This document shows, piece by piece, positions 53,263 through 64,000 of a stretch of 64,000 bases of DNA. The stretch comes from Mansonella perstans (Eukaryota; Nematoda; Chromadorea; Rhabditida; Onchocercidae), in assembly GCA_037074765.1 (NCBI GenBank), contig JBAMDO010000034.1, positions 186,001 to 250,000 of the forward strand, written 5' to 3'. Both the position numbers and the translations under genes were made by a program. The number at the start of each line of letters is the position of its first letter. Within the stretch, counting starts at the first letter, position 1. The notes beneath the pieces are model-generated. The model ran no database searches. It was not told the DNA's origin and saw only the letters and a list, made by a program, of their open reading frames with translations.

Positions 53263-55109
53263 AATCAATCAAAATTCTTTTGAATTCAATTCTTTTTATC
53301 CTCAAATTACCTCACTCTTTAACGACATAAATAAATTGGTATTATAATTAAGTGGAAGGTTGACTTCTTTGCAGTAGTATAATTAGCAAGTTAAGTTAGT
53401 AACAGCATCATTGAATTGCATGAAATGATGGTATTCTTTCCAAGACATGCATACTAACACATTTAAATTTGTTGATCACATCCGAAATCATTGTTCACTG
53501 AAATTTTGAATCCCTTCAAATTTGCAATATCCCAAACAAATGCAGAAGGAAAAAAATTGAAATAAGAAAAAATCGTTTAATTGGTTTGAAATTAAATTAA
53601 ATTTAGCTTAATAATTTAAGAAACATCTCTAAAATAATTTCTTGTTCATTTGCTTTTTAAACAATTTGCTCTAATATTTATTATCCTTTATTACTCAAAT
53701 CGGATCATTGAAACTACTTAAAAATTCGAATTAATTAAAAAATTCAAATTATCCAAAACTCAAGTTACTTTAAATTTCAAATGGCTCAAAATTTAGACTA
53801 TCAAAAATTTCTATTACTGAAAAATTCGAACTTGAATAGTTCAGATTACTCAAAAATTAATAAAATTACGCAAATTACTCAAATTGGAATTATTCGAATT
53901 TTTTTCTTTTGTATTTACGTTTCTTATTTCTTGTTCATTAAAAACAAATGAAAAGAACAAAGAATTTAAAAAGAAGCATTGAAACGTTTTACTAAAAAAG
54001 TAAATACGTGAAGAACTTCTACTGAGATCCACGAATGAGAAAACAAGATTGATAAGGTTACAAATTTAGTCATTGAAATAGAAAAACACTGAGTAGTAAA
54101 AGTAAGTAAAAGTATGAGAATAATTAAATTTATATGTCAAAGTATATAATTACTTAATTCTTTGTTTTGGTCTTTTCATTTTTTAATTTTTTTCTAAATG
54201 CATTTCATGTTTCATTTTATTGTTTTGAATTTAAAATTTCGAAAAATTATTTTCCAAAAATTATGAAGTATCATAAATTCCATCACATATTTAAGTAATT
54301 GATGAAGATAAGTCACGTGATATATTTAACGTGTTATCATTACTCAAAAAGTATTTTTAAAATTCAATAACAAAATTGATTAAAGCAATATCTTTCTTTT
54401 AATTACTTTTATCATTTCTAATTAATATGAAAAAAGGTTTGAAATGATCGGATGCCATAGAAATCAATTCAAAAGCAATGAAGATAATTTGAGTTATGAG
54501 CAAAAATAAAGATTAAATCAGTCACATTACTAGATTGGATAGATATATTCACTTTTAATACAATTATTAACCATTGATTCTTCATCTTTAATTATCAACC
54601 ATACATTGATGATTTTAGAGATTATTTATATTTGTTGTAAATATAAATTGAAACACCTGTAACTTATTATCACTGTTACTTTTTGCATCTCTAGAATTGC
54701 CTAAATCAATGTGGTCAAGGTAGTACCGCAGCTCAACAGTTGTTGTGTTGTCGAGCTTATAGCCTACTTTTTGTCTATTTTGATCAGCATTTTGATATAA
54801 TTTGTCAAAGTTAACCCCGTAATTATTTAATATTATAAATTTGCACTTTAAAAGTGCAATTTTTAAAAGAGACATCTTTTAAAAGAGAGACATGTGTTTA
54901 AAACAACAGCAGAAGCAATAACGAACTTTAAATGGTTCGAGACATAAATATATGTGCAGTGCGTTTTTTTTTTATAAGTGCGAATGATTCTAGGAACAAA
55001 CTGCCCAATTTATAATTCCGCTTCGTTAATTTATGAGTCATAACAACAGCATTTTTCAGACAAAATAATCACAGATTTGTGAGAATTATTAAAATAGCTT
55101 TCATAGTAT

Positions 55110-55450
55110 TGATATCTGGATAATTGAATTTGAAAGGATGCTAGCACGTTTATTCTTAAATTTCGACTGCAGATTTCAGATGAAAGACAGATTTATTTTT
55201 TGGCATTGCAAGAATAAATGCTTCAAGGAATTAACTTCGTTTGTTAAATTTGTTAAAATCATTCATGAATTTATTAATATAAAATAAACGGTCATTTGAA
55301 ATCTAGTTTTATCGCCCTTTACGTCACCTCCTTCATTCATACCTTCTTCAGTCCATTTCTTAGCCGTTTACAATGAAATGTGGAAAACAAACAGCTCTCA
55401 GAACAAAAAAAAACCGAAATAGTCAAAAAAAGTCGAAGCAAGTTTTTTCG
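55110..55450. repeat. Segmental repeat, copy 3 of the family
   Basis: Aligns by eye with 55800-56190 over ordered blocks: TGGATAATTGAATTTGAAAG, GCAGATTT.AGA, TTTGTTAAAATCATTCATGA and AACGGTCATTT, then TTTTATCGC and CAGAACAAAAAA. The right-hand half also resembles copies 1 and 2 at about 50 kb. Confidence 0.7.
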
Positions 55451-55494
55451 ATATTTTAATTGAATAATTTATTTATACCCTATTATTCCAGAAT

Positions 55495-55620
55495 CAGAAA
55501 GACGATGAAGAATTGTGAAGAAAGAATTATGATATTTTTACTTTACAATGACAAAGCTGTAAGACCAGCAAATAAAATCTTTTGTATCCTTTTGTCAAAC
55601 CGAGCAGCACTGAATTTCTG
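55495..55620. repeat. Diverged repeat matching 57465-57600
   Basis: Both segments run in the same order through AAGAATTATGATATTTTT-like, AGCAAATAAAATCTTTTGTA-like, CATCCTTTTGT and TCAAAC..AGCA..TGAATT strings. This adds another duplicated block to the region. Confidence 0.6.
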
Positions 55621-55799
55621 CTTGTGAATGATTATTTCATCAAATTTGAAGAGTTTTCCACAACATTTAATTGTCATCGCAATCATTTTGCGACAAAAGA
55701 AGAAAAGGAAAACAAAAAAAAAAAAAAAAAAAAAAACAAGATAAAAGAATTATTACAATTTGAAAAATAATTGCAGGTTTATCAATATCATTGAAATAT

Positions 55800-56190
55800 T
55801 TTCACATTACCGAAATCTGGGTAATTCAACTTAAAAGAATATTTCTTTTACATACATTTTTGAATTTTATTGCAGATTTTAGAAAAAAGAAACTTTTTTT
55901 ATCGGCATCGCAAAATTTCCAAGGAACTATTTTTTATTGTTAAATTTGTTAAAATCATTGATGAATTTTTTATCCTCATAAAATAAAATAACGGTCATTT
56001 TTTCAAATGATCCAGTTTTATCGCTATTTTTATACCAAGTTCTTTGTACTTATTTTCGTCAATTTTTTAGCCTTTTATAAGAAATTATGAAAATTAAATA
56101 GGTTTCAGAACAAAAAACATCGAATCGATTGAGTGCATCCATCAAAACAGGTTATGTTCACTGATTCACCATGGAAGTATAAAAGCAAAA
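55800..56190. repeat. Segmental repeat, copy 4 of the family
   Basis: Partner of 55110-55450, in the same orientation. It ends about 880 bp upstream of the leader exon at 57067, close to the 850-bp spacing between copy 2 and the mini-collagen ATG. Confidence 0.7.
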
Positions 56191-57066
56191 AATTTTATGT
56201 CTCCAATCATCAAATGTTGTTGTCTTAGAAAACGCTTCCAATGGTTGAATAATGCTTTGATTTTCACCCAAATTTGCGGCAAATCTTAATTTTCCCTGAT
56301 GCAGCTTTTAAAATTCTTCTCATTTAAAAATTTCTTTATTAATGTCTGAATTTACAATAGGTTTTGATTAGCATTTAAAACAAATATAGACACTCGCTTG
56401 TACGTAAAAATTAATAATGGTTAATAGGTAATAAAAAAATTAATAACAGTAATAGAAGTGAATACATCTACTGAATCCAGTAAATCCCTTTCGAATGAAC
56501 TTTGCAAAGTAATCCGTTTTTACTCTCTTATCATTTATTAATTCCTACTTATTCATCAAATGACTTCTTAGTTTAAACAATCATTTAGGATTTCTGAGAT
56601 AGCTTTAATTTTGCCGAGAAAAGAACGCTTTTAGGTATTTCACCGTATTGTATAGCAATTATAAACTTTGGATTAGGAGGTTATCTCATAATTTGTAGTG
56701 TAGAGATAATAGAAGAGAGAATTTGATTTCAGTATAACTATTACTTATGAAATGTTGTCGTCGAAGAAAAAATGATATCAGATATTATGATTCAAATTTA
56801 ATTTCATTCAGTTCTGTAAAAAAATCTGCGTAGTCTAAAAGATCAAAAAATAAATTCTTCCAATTCCAATTTTAAATGATATGAATTTAGAAAATTTTTA
56901 CATAAATATTATCAGTCAAATTCTAAGCACAAATATCCGTCCTCGATAGAAACCATAGCATAGTCTTAATTAGTCGAAAATTTAACAAATTAATTAATTT
57001 TGGTGAGGTCCACATTTTAGAATCGGCACGACAACATTATAATTTGCAATACATTCGTTTTCAAAT

Positions 57067-59739
57067 ATGTTGAAGTTGACAGTATATCTCGCCTTCTTGA
57101 TTTATTGCAGCCGACATATGCTCGAACTTAGTGTTATGACAGGTAAGTCTTGGATTAATTCATTAAATGTTGAAAACAGATTTTCAAGCTAGAATAATCC
57201 AATCTAGTATCACAGAGTGTTTAAGGAAATTATCCAACTTATAAGTTACGGGTCCACGCCCAATAAACAACATAATGCAAGCAGGAAATGAATCTTTAGA
57301 CCATAAGTAATTGATAAAGGCACCATTTAAAATTTAATAATTGATCAGTTCAAGAATCTGACAACTTTTACAAATTTTCATTTTTTTTAATTAGACATGA
57401 AATAAATTTGCATAAATACTGTTGTTTTATGAGAAAATTACTAATGTTATAGGTGGAAGAAAATAACGGAGAAGAATGATGAAATATGGAGGAAGAATTT
57501 TGATATTTTTCTTGTGATATACCATTAACTTTGCAAGATTATAAAATTAGCAAATAAAATTCTTCACATCCTTTTGTGTGTCAAACTGAAGCAGTGTTGA
57601 ATTAGGTGGATTGACCAAGTAAGACTATACTTCGGCGTGTTTAAAAATTTGCCTATTTTAGTGTCGTATACTGCATGTTGCAGATGCCACAATTGGAAAA
57701 AAAAAATGATTAGAAAATATTGTTGTCCAAACTTTTCCAGTTTGCTAGTGCTACCAATACCTATTGGTTCTTTTAACTCTTCCAACTCTTTCTCGCCTCT
57801 TCCGAATTGGTGGACATCCTCCAAAACTATCAAATTTGTCAAATATCGACGAAGTACAGTGCATGATGGGATTATTGCATTCGATGACTTTATAATTGAT
57901 TCCTACATTAACACAACATTGGGATGAGTTTAAATCTTAACAATCAAGCACAAATGAAAAAAACGAAATTTCCTGTAAGATGAAATTCCAAAGGGTTATA
58001 TTTTCGATTCTTTAGAATCACAAATTTGTTTGCAATTCAGCTAAAATTCTCAAAGATCGGTTGAATTCTTATAAATGAATCAAAAAGGAACGGAAAGTAC
58101 TGGAAACCAGAAAGAAGTCACACAATATTAAAATTTCCTCTACAATCCTACCTGTCGTTATGCATTTATTTCTCTGATAGTTATAATTTACTTCATGCAC
58201 AGTGACCCAAAATTTTGCTGTTCATTTTAATATAAAATCAAGGTTTTGCAAGAAAAGCAATCTTCCGGATTTATGAGTATCGTCTTTTGCGTCTCTTTTG
58301 CGTCTTTTGCGTCTCATCTTCCTTAACATTTTTTATGATTTATTTTCAATCCTTAATGTTTATACTTACAAGAACCAAATTTAACTTCGTTTATTCAAAT
58401 ATCTGAAATTAAACTCCTTTACCTGATATTCTTACAAACCAAACTTTGCATTTAGCCTATAAAAATGCTTTTTATAATTTTCGAAAATTTATTTTCTACT
58501 CACAAATAAAATTGCTTCAAAAAATTTGCTAAAACTATCGTAAGTGATTCGTTGATTTAGAAATATTGATGGATTATTTTGTGTTCTGTTAAACGAATAT
58601 AACATCCTAATAAAGTGTTTACGAACAAATGATCGCAAAAGAATTTAGTGAAATAATATTGACTTTCATTTCCAAAATAAACTTTTGACATTTCTTGACG
58701 CCTTTAGCAATCCTAAGCGAAATTCTGTCTGATGACTGGTTGAAATCGTTTTAATTAAAAATTAACACATATAACTCCGAGAACCTATTTCTGGAATTTT
58801 TTAAACCGTTACGATAGCAAACATTTTCTTTGACAATGAAAAAGGATTGGAGGAACTGCTTTTTTGAAAAAAATTGCGGTTTTTATACTTTGAACAATGA
58901 AACTAGTGCAGGCGGCTGATCGTACGAATGTAAAGTTTGGTTTTTTTCCTGTTTATTTTTTGCATTTGTAATTCGAACAAAAAAAGCAGTTTGAGGAAGA
59001 TAAATAGTAAAGATAAAACTATTGTGGATGACAAGAATGGCAAATATTGATGGCAAACGGAACTGATATGAATGACAGAAATGTAATTTTAACATTGAGT
59101 TAATTTATTTCACGGAGATGAGCAGTCATCAGCGTTCCTTCATCAGCATTCATCAGCATTTAATTTTTAGCAATAATCATTAATTATTACTTTGAACAAT
59201 AATTAGTGAATGAAAAGTGAATTCAGAATTATCGACTATTTTTTGACAACATGACTAGAACTTGTGAGATATAATTTGATAAAATTGAAGGTTCATTTCA
59301 GTTTTTCTAATTTTTTTTACATTACTGAAAATTTTCATATGATCAGATTACCGAACTATTACATAAATTTGATCAAACAGTGAAAGATTCAAAAAAAGCG
59401 AGCAGATGAGTGAACAACTGCTTAGGTATTCTTTTGCGGTGGAAGTTGTTTTTTTCATAGGAGAAATCTTCGACTGATTTCGGTGAAAACAAAAGAATAT
59501 GAAAATTATCTGCACTTTAGCAAAATGATTCGAAGTAATATTTACTGTACATGAAAAACTGAGTGATGCATTTGCCATTTAAATATCTGAAGAACTAGAA
59601 GCATAGTGAAAATTTAACTGGAATTTCAGGAAGAAGAGATGACCAAACATACGCTAGAGATCTGTTAGAAATAACGTTTGTTCGAACTCCAGTAGGAACG
59701 ATTATTGCTGAATACTTAGCCGAAGATTTACAGAAGATG
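57067..59739 (+). CDS. Secreted-leader gene, first two exons, unrecognised
   Basis: Exon 1 (57067-57142) encodes a hydrophobic leader (LKLTVYLAFLIYC) and ends at a strong donor, GTAAGTC. Exon 2 (59630-59739), after TTTCAG, joins in phase and reads RRDDQTYARDLLEITF, then VRTPVGTIIAEYLAEDLQKM before a GTGTCA donor. The 2.5-kb intron between is long for this window. The leader and about 50 bp upstream resemble the mini-collagen at 51911. I do not recognise the mature protein and could not connect exon 2 in phase to the coding-like segments at 61.2-62.2 kb, though they may belong to the same gene. The intron contains overlapping open frames on both strands at 57564-57927, which I leave uncalled. 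Confidence 0.4.
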
Positions 59740-61166
59740 GTGTCAGTAATATTCTATTAATTATTTATTAATTATGTTGCAAATGCTCCTTAAAATTAAA
59801 TCATGTCCACCAAATTCCGTTATTTCAAATACTAGTTAAGTGATAAGGCAAATTGCAAGGAGTTAGTAAGTTGCAATTAATTAATTGATAAGAGTTACAA
59901 TGAATAATTTTTTAATATCATTTAACAGCAAAATTCCTATCATGTCTGAATCTGCAAGCTTCGTGTTAAACCGTTGATTCAGAATACTGCATTATCAAGA
60001 TGGCAAAATAACTCCACCATACCTAGCGTAAGCATATGAACTCGCATCTCGAACAAATTTTACCAATCCACGAGTATGTCGCCTTTTTGTTACTTTGAAG
60101 TTTGAATTTAGCGAAATAATATTAGAGTGTTCAGTTCTTTGTTTTCAGAGGTTTTTTCTCATCTCATTGTCTAAAGAAATTTCAGCTTTGTAAATTAATG
60201 CAAATTTTTCTTTTTTAGCTTTCTAATAGCATTCTCTGCTGAAAAATTCACCAAAAATCAGAAATGAATTTGTACAAAGTGAATTTGTACGAAGATTTGA
60301 TGAGGTTATTTCATAAATTTTAAACTTAAGCACACATTCGAATTCATGATACACCGCTTGTAGCCGCATTAAGCTATTTTTTTTGACAGCGAAAAGCCGC
60401 TGAATATAATTGCCAACCTGTTTTTCATCTATTAATGTTGACGTCTCAGGAAAACCATCTAAAGATACTCAAAGAAATCCCAAATGGTTAGAAAATTGTA
60501 ATGAAGTTAGAAAGCTGTAGTGAAGTTAGAAAGTTGTAGTGAATTTTTGAACTAACAGTAATTAATCAAAGAATGGCATGTAATTAGTATTTAAGAGGCA
60601 AAATGGCTCGGATTATATACTTCTAGTTACGGTTGTCACTATTATTCTAGATGAAATGAAAGAAAAAGGAAATCCAATGAATGGTATGATTATTCCGTGG
60701 ATTCACTATGAAAGCATTTTCATTCATAACATTAAAATGAAAAGCATCTTCTTCCATATCATGCGAATGATAGACATCCTGTTGGTCATTCTTTATATTT
60801 ACAGAAACAAACTGTAATCATCGTAATCTTTGATTAAGCTGTAGTCACGTGATGTTGAAATTCAATTGTTTTAATAAAAAGATTGCAGTAATCTCAGTGT
60901 CATTATCATATTGTCATCGTAGTTGAGTGATAATGTGGCTTCTCTGCCTAATATAATAAGAACAGTATAAGACACAATATTTAATTTAAAAATATAATTA
61001 GAATGTAATTAATTATTCTCCAAAAGATTTATGAAAAATCTGGCGAATATAACTTGCTTATTGTATTATTTGTTTTTATATGTAATCTAATTTTTCAGCG
61101 ATGGAAGTTATGAATTATTTATGCAGATCATGGGAAGGATTTTATTAAAAATCAGTAGTTGAGCAT

Positions 61167-61655
61167 ATGACCCCTGATTCACTGCTTTTCATCTTCTAAT
61201 AACCATGACATTTGGGCACCATTGAAATTGGCCGTTGTAATTAGTAACAGCGACAAACATCTAGAAGATGCTAGAAATCGATCGTTAAATGCAGCCGGAA
61301 TTATCAGGAAAGATTCTGGTAACAGGTAATGAGTTGATTTGCGTTGTTGCTCAACCGGATGCTCGAAAAGTGTAAGTCAGATTTGATAATTTCTTGGTTA
61401 CGAGATGAATTCGAAGCAGATTCGCGGAATGTTTCATGGAGTCCCAAGCATTAATTTGATAATTGCGATATTGGACAAAGTAATAAAACCAATATTATAT
61501 CAGTTGTGACAGACAACGACCATTTTTATCGTTATTTCAAAAAATATTGTAGTGAAGAATATTTCGAAGGGCAGCAGAACAACCTGGTTTTAATGTTTCA
61601 CGGAGCTAACATCTATGCATCGACCTTGTTGTGAACAAAAATGACACCAAAGAAA
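61167..61655 (+). pseudogene. Coding-like but disrupted segment, family not recognised
   Basis: Coding-like sequence is broken by frame changes and an in-frame stop. The pieces, in order, are IWAPLKLAVVISNSDKHLED and NRSLNAAGIIRK (61215-61325), then after a frame change LVTGNELICVVAQPDARK (to about 61372). After another frame change comes IISWLRDEFEADSRNVSWSP, a TAA at about 61451, then in the same frame NIISVVTDNDHFYRYFKKYC (61498-61557) and NNLVLMFHGANIYAST before a stop near 61634. No introns of workable length fix the breaks. It may be a decayed relative of the flanking secreted genes; the parent family is unknown. Confidence 0.35.
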
Positions 61656-61917
61656 TGTTGAAAACAAAGTTTGAGGAATGGAAGGTTCACATTTTTATGG
61701 ACTCTAGTTCATGTTTAATCCCAATCGTTAATGTTATAAATCACTTTTCATTAAGATCATACTGTTATATAAGTTATTTAATTTCACATGACTTCACGTG
61801 CTGTCGATATTTCCCAAAATATGCTCTTTTTGTATGATAATTTTGTGAAATTATCTGTTCTGCAAAAGAAAATGTTCTTTCTTGGGAGTCATGAAACAAT
61901 AGCGTTCCATTTTACAG

Positions 61918-62175
61918 TCGTTAATGGAACTGCGCCCGACGACAGTGAAGAGATTTTCAGGTTGGATATTCAGAATTTTTAACGGGTTTTTTGTGAAAGT
62001 TTGCAGAAAATGCAGTCATTTTTTTTGCAGTAATGTATTCTCAGACATTCCTCTGAGCACATTACGTTTACTTGATGAAACATCGACGACTGGAGTATAC
62101 TATGACGCATTCTTTGGAACTGGCTTACATGAGGGTCCCGTTTATGTAATTATTGGAGTTGCAAAACACAGCTGA
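61918..62175 (+). CDS. Two terminal exons of an unrecognised gene
   Basis: Exon 61918-61960 (after TTTTACAG) reads VNGTAPDDSEEIFS. A 70-nt intron (GTTGGA to TTTTTTGCAG) leads in phase to 62031-62175, which reads SDIPLSTLRLLDETSTTG and GVYYDAFFGTGLHEGPVYVI before ending VAKHS at TGA. The phase agreement and codon-like content suggest a real 3' end of a gene. The upstream exons are not resolved and could include 57067-59739. No family is recognised. Confidence 0.4.
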   Translation, partial: SLMELRPTTVKRFSGWIFRIFNGFFVKVCRKCSHFFCSNVFSDIPLSTLRLLDETSTTGVYYDAFFGTGLHEGPVYVIIGVAKHS

Positions 62176-62563
62176 TAAAATCCAATCACGGAAAATCCTT
62201 AGCAGTTGATATCATAAAAACATTATTATGAAGTGTGATAAACATTTGATAAAATATACAAATAAATGGATTGATTTGAAGTGTCGAATACATTTTTTTA
62301 AATACTGCTGCTTATTGTCCGGAAGTTTAGAGGAAAATTTATGCAAAACATATTAAACAAAATGATTTGCACGAATTCTCCCTGGTAACTCTTTCGTGTC
62401 AGAATTTGACGAACTGCGAAATGTAAATCACAGAGTTGTAAAATATGAAATATTATCATCTATCTTTTGTGGAATTGAACCGAACGACCTAAAGTCTAAG
62501 GAAAATTAATGGAATTAAAAAGAATTCGCTTTGAAACTTTTAGAAAATTGATGAATCGATGCA

Positions 62564-62658
62564 TTTTTCAAGTTTTTCAAATATCGACCATATTTGATTC
62601 ATAGAATATGAACTTCATCTGACAAAATAATCAAACTACAAATATTTTTCAATATATC
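62564..62658. repeat. 95-bp direct repeat, copy 1
   Basis: Nearly identical to 63229-63324. Shared strings include CAAGTTTTTCAAATATC, AGAATATGAACTTCATCT and AAATAATCAAACTACAAATA. Copies lie about 665 bp apart in the same orientation. Confidence 0.92.
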
Positions 62659-63228
62659 TTTTTTCAATCTAAAAAAAAAATTTCAATCTAATTCAAATCC
62701 CACTTCCGGTTCGCATCAACAGTGATTGGTTACAAATAAATGAAGCAATTGTATCGCGGTTCCAAGCTATCCCGAAATTAGTGCTATGGTAACTAGCGGA
62801 GATATAGCAGAATTTAGCACGACTTTAAAAGACGTTTTTCGAAAAAAACGACTTCCAAAAAATGATAGGCTAACGCACCTTGGTAAATCTTAGCATTTAA
62901 ACCCAATATGATATCATCGGGTTGATATTACATGATTTTATTGTTTAGTAGCATCCTGTTGATCAATCGTTGATGCCAACAATGGACAGATCGATAGCCA
63001 CAATAACTGTAGTAGAAAAAACATATAACAATGACAACATTCCACAATTAATATTGATGTTTCTCTCCATATTACAAATACCATTTGCTTTTTCATTTTT
63101 ATTCTTGTATGGATACTACCCATCCTCTTTTATTTTCTCTTCTTTCCTCTTTTACATATCATGTTGACCACAATAAATGACCAATGTAAGATATACGAAC
63201 AATTTTGCCATTTTTTAAGGCGTTTGTT

Positions 63229-63324
63229 TTTTTTCAAGTTTTTCAAATATCAACCATATATAATTCACAGAATATGAACTTCATCTAACAAAATAATCAA
63301 ACTACAAATATTTTTCAATATATC
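63229..63324. repeat. 95-bp direct repeat, copy 2
   Basis: Second copy of 62564-62658, differing at a handful of bases. Both are AT-rich and noncoding. No terminal inverted repeats or target duplications were noticed. Confidence 0.92.
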
Positions 63325-64000
63325 ACAAAAAATATAAAAAACCATAAAATTATATATGCACTGAATGTGATGAACGTGGTTATCTTCGCATCGTGGGAAG
63401 CATATTTACAATCTTTTGAGGATTTCTCTGCTGCTTGACCCTTTATCTGGCCATAAGATATTTGCGTTCAAATTAGTGAAATCTCAAAGATGTTAGGGCC
63501 TAAGATTCGTTAGTCAAAACAATATTTAGATGATCACATTCAGCAATTTTTCGGTACTTCCTAAAGTTTTGATATTTTTTTAATTATGGTGACACATTCC
63601 TTGAATAGCACCATCTAAAAACAAAGGAGGGTCATTATTGTGGTGTTAATATCTTTGATTTGTTGTAAGATTCGTCATGAATATGTTTCTCATATCTTTG
63701 TGTTAGGATTGACGGAAGCTGGATAATATCAAAATACGATGGACAACATTATCACTCCACATGGCAAAATTAGAGTTAAGCGATGGAAACATTAAATCAG
63801 GTAGGTTATGAAATGATTTAAAGTAAAACAAAAAATTATTCGAACTGAACTTGTCATGTCAAAGTAATGTCGATGATTTTATCATAAAATAAAAACTAAA
63901 CAAAAGAATAATCAATTAATTCCAGCAAAACTCTAATTGATATTGTTATCTATGGTGGCACTATGTGGGATGATTTTAGTTTTTTGAAATTTAATCAAAT

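Larger units (their letters stand above)
52148..57066. other. AT-rich repeat-bearing interval between the two leader genes
   Basis: No gene is supported here. It holds an ATT microsatellite (about 52518-52540) and a 57-bp duplicated pair (52964-53020 and 53208-53262). A quasi-periodic run of TTACTCAAATT-like units lies at about 53690-53900. Two related segments of over 300 bp occur at 55110-55450 and 55800-56190. A segment at 49040-49075 is echoed at 52340-52375 by the shared string TAAATTTACGATAACGAAAA. Confidence 0.5.
62176..64000. other. Right-end intergenic sequence
   Basis: AT-rich, with the duplicated 95-bp element described below. Open frames at 62938-63167 on both strands are short and low in complexity. 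A possible exon-like end (a GTAGGTTATG donor near 63801) was seen but has no partner in the window. Confidence 0.4.

Noticed and set aside
57564..57927. Overlapping open frames on both strands (96 and 92 codons)
   Set aside because: They lie inside the long intron of the leader gene. Neither has a recognisable family, and mutual overlap makes at least one a shadow.

Overview
This is an AT-rich nematode nuclear fragment. The genes are spliced, with many short exons, introns mostly of 100-500 bp, and U-rich 3' splice sites of the TTTCAG type. The first ATG of several genes sits within a few bases of an unpaired 3' splice site, which suggests spliced-leader trans-splicing. Intron sizes, base composition and protein divergence fit a spirurid or filarial worm, but the species cannot be named from the sequence. 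There is no prokaryotic, plasmid or CRISPR content, and I found no tRNA or rRNA gene.

Layout. (1) 1 to about 12.5 kb, minus strand: most of a giant HEAT-repeat gene that I identify as the proteasome adaptor ECM29 (ECPAS). Its C-terminal end runs off the left edge. (2) 15.3-18.6 kb, minus: an SNM1B/Apollo-type (DCLRE1B) beta-CASP nuclease, rebuilt as eight exons, about 566 aa. (3) 20.05-25.95 kb, plus: a complete 16-exon gene for the glucosidase II alpha subunit (GANAB, GH31), 916 aa. It is divergent from the Apollo gene across a 1.45-kb shared upstream region that carries a 29-bp minisatellite. (4) 26.65-33.13 kb, minus: a CPT1-type carnitine acyltransferase of 18 exons, about 741 aa, convergent with GANAB. 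(5) 33-40.5 kb: a long gene-poor interval with one GC-rich orphan reading frame and a small tandem repeat. (6) 40.5-47.9 kb, plus: a two-pore-domain (K2P/TWK) potassium channel of 14 exons, 604 aa, with a possible alternative C-terminal exon at 48.3 kb. (7) 49-64 kb: a repeat-laden interval with duplicated segments. It holds a secreted mini-collagen (51.9 kb), a second gene start with a related upstream region and leader peptide (57.07 kb), and unassigned or decayed coding segments around 59.6 and 61.2-62.2 kb.

The first four genes and the channel are ordinary conserved metazoan genes: proteasome scaffold, DNA end-processing, ER glycoprotein folding, mitochondrial fatty-acid import, and membrane potential. 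They do not form a pathway. The unusual part is the right-hand 15 kb, where a shared promoter-plus-signal-peptide module seems to have been duplicated onto unrelated mature sequences. Two introns appear to use non-GT donors (GC-AG in the channel, AT-AG in ECM29). Exon ends were read by hand from splice consensus, reading phase and remembered family conservation; no alignment was run.
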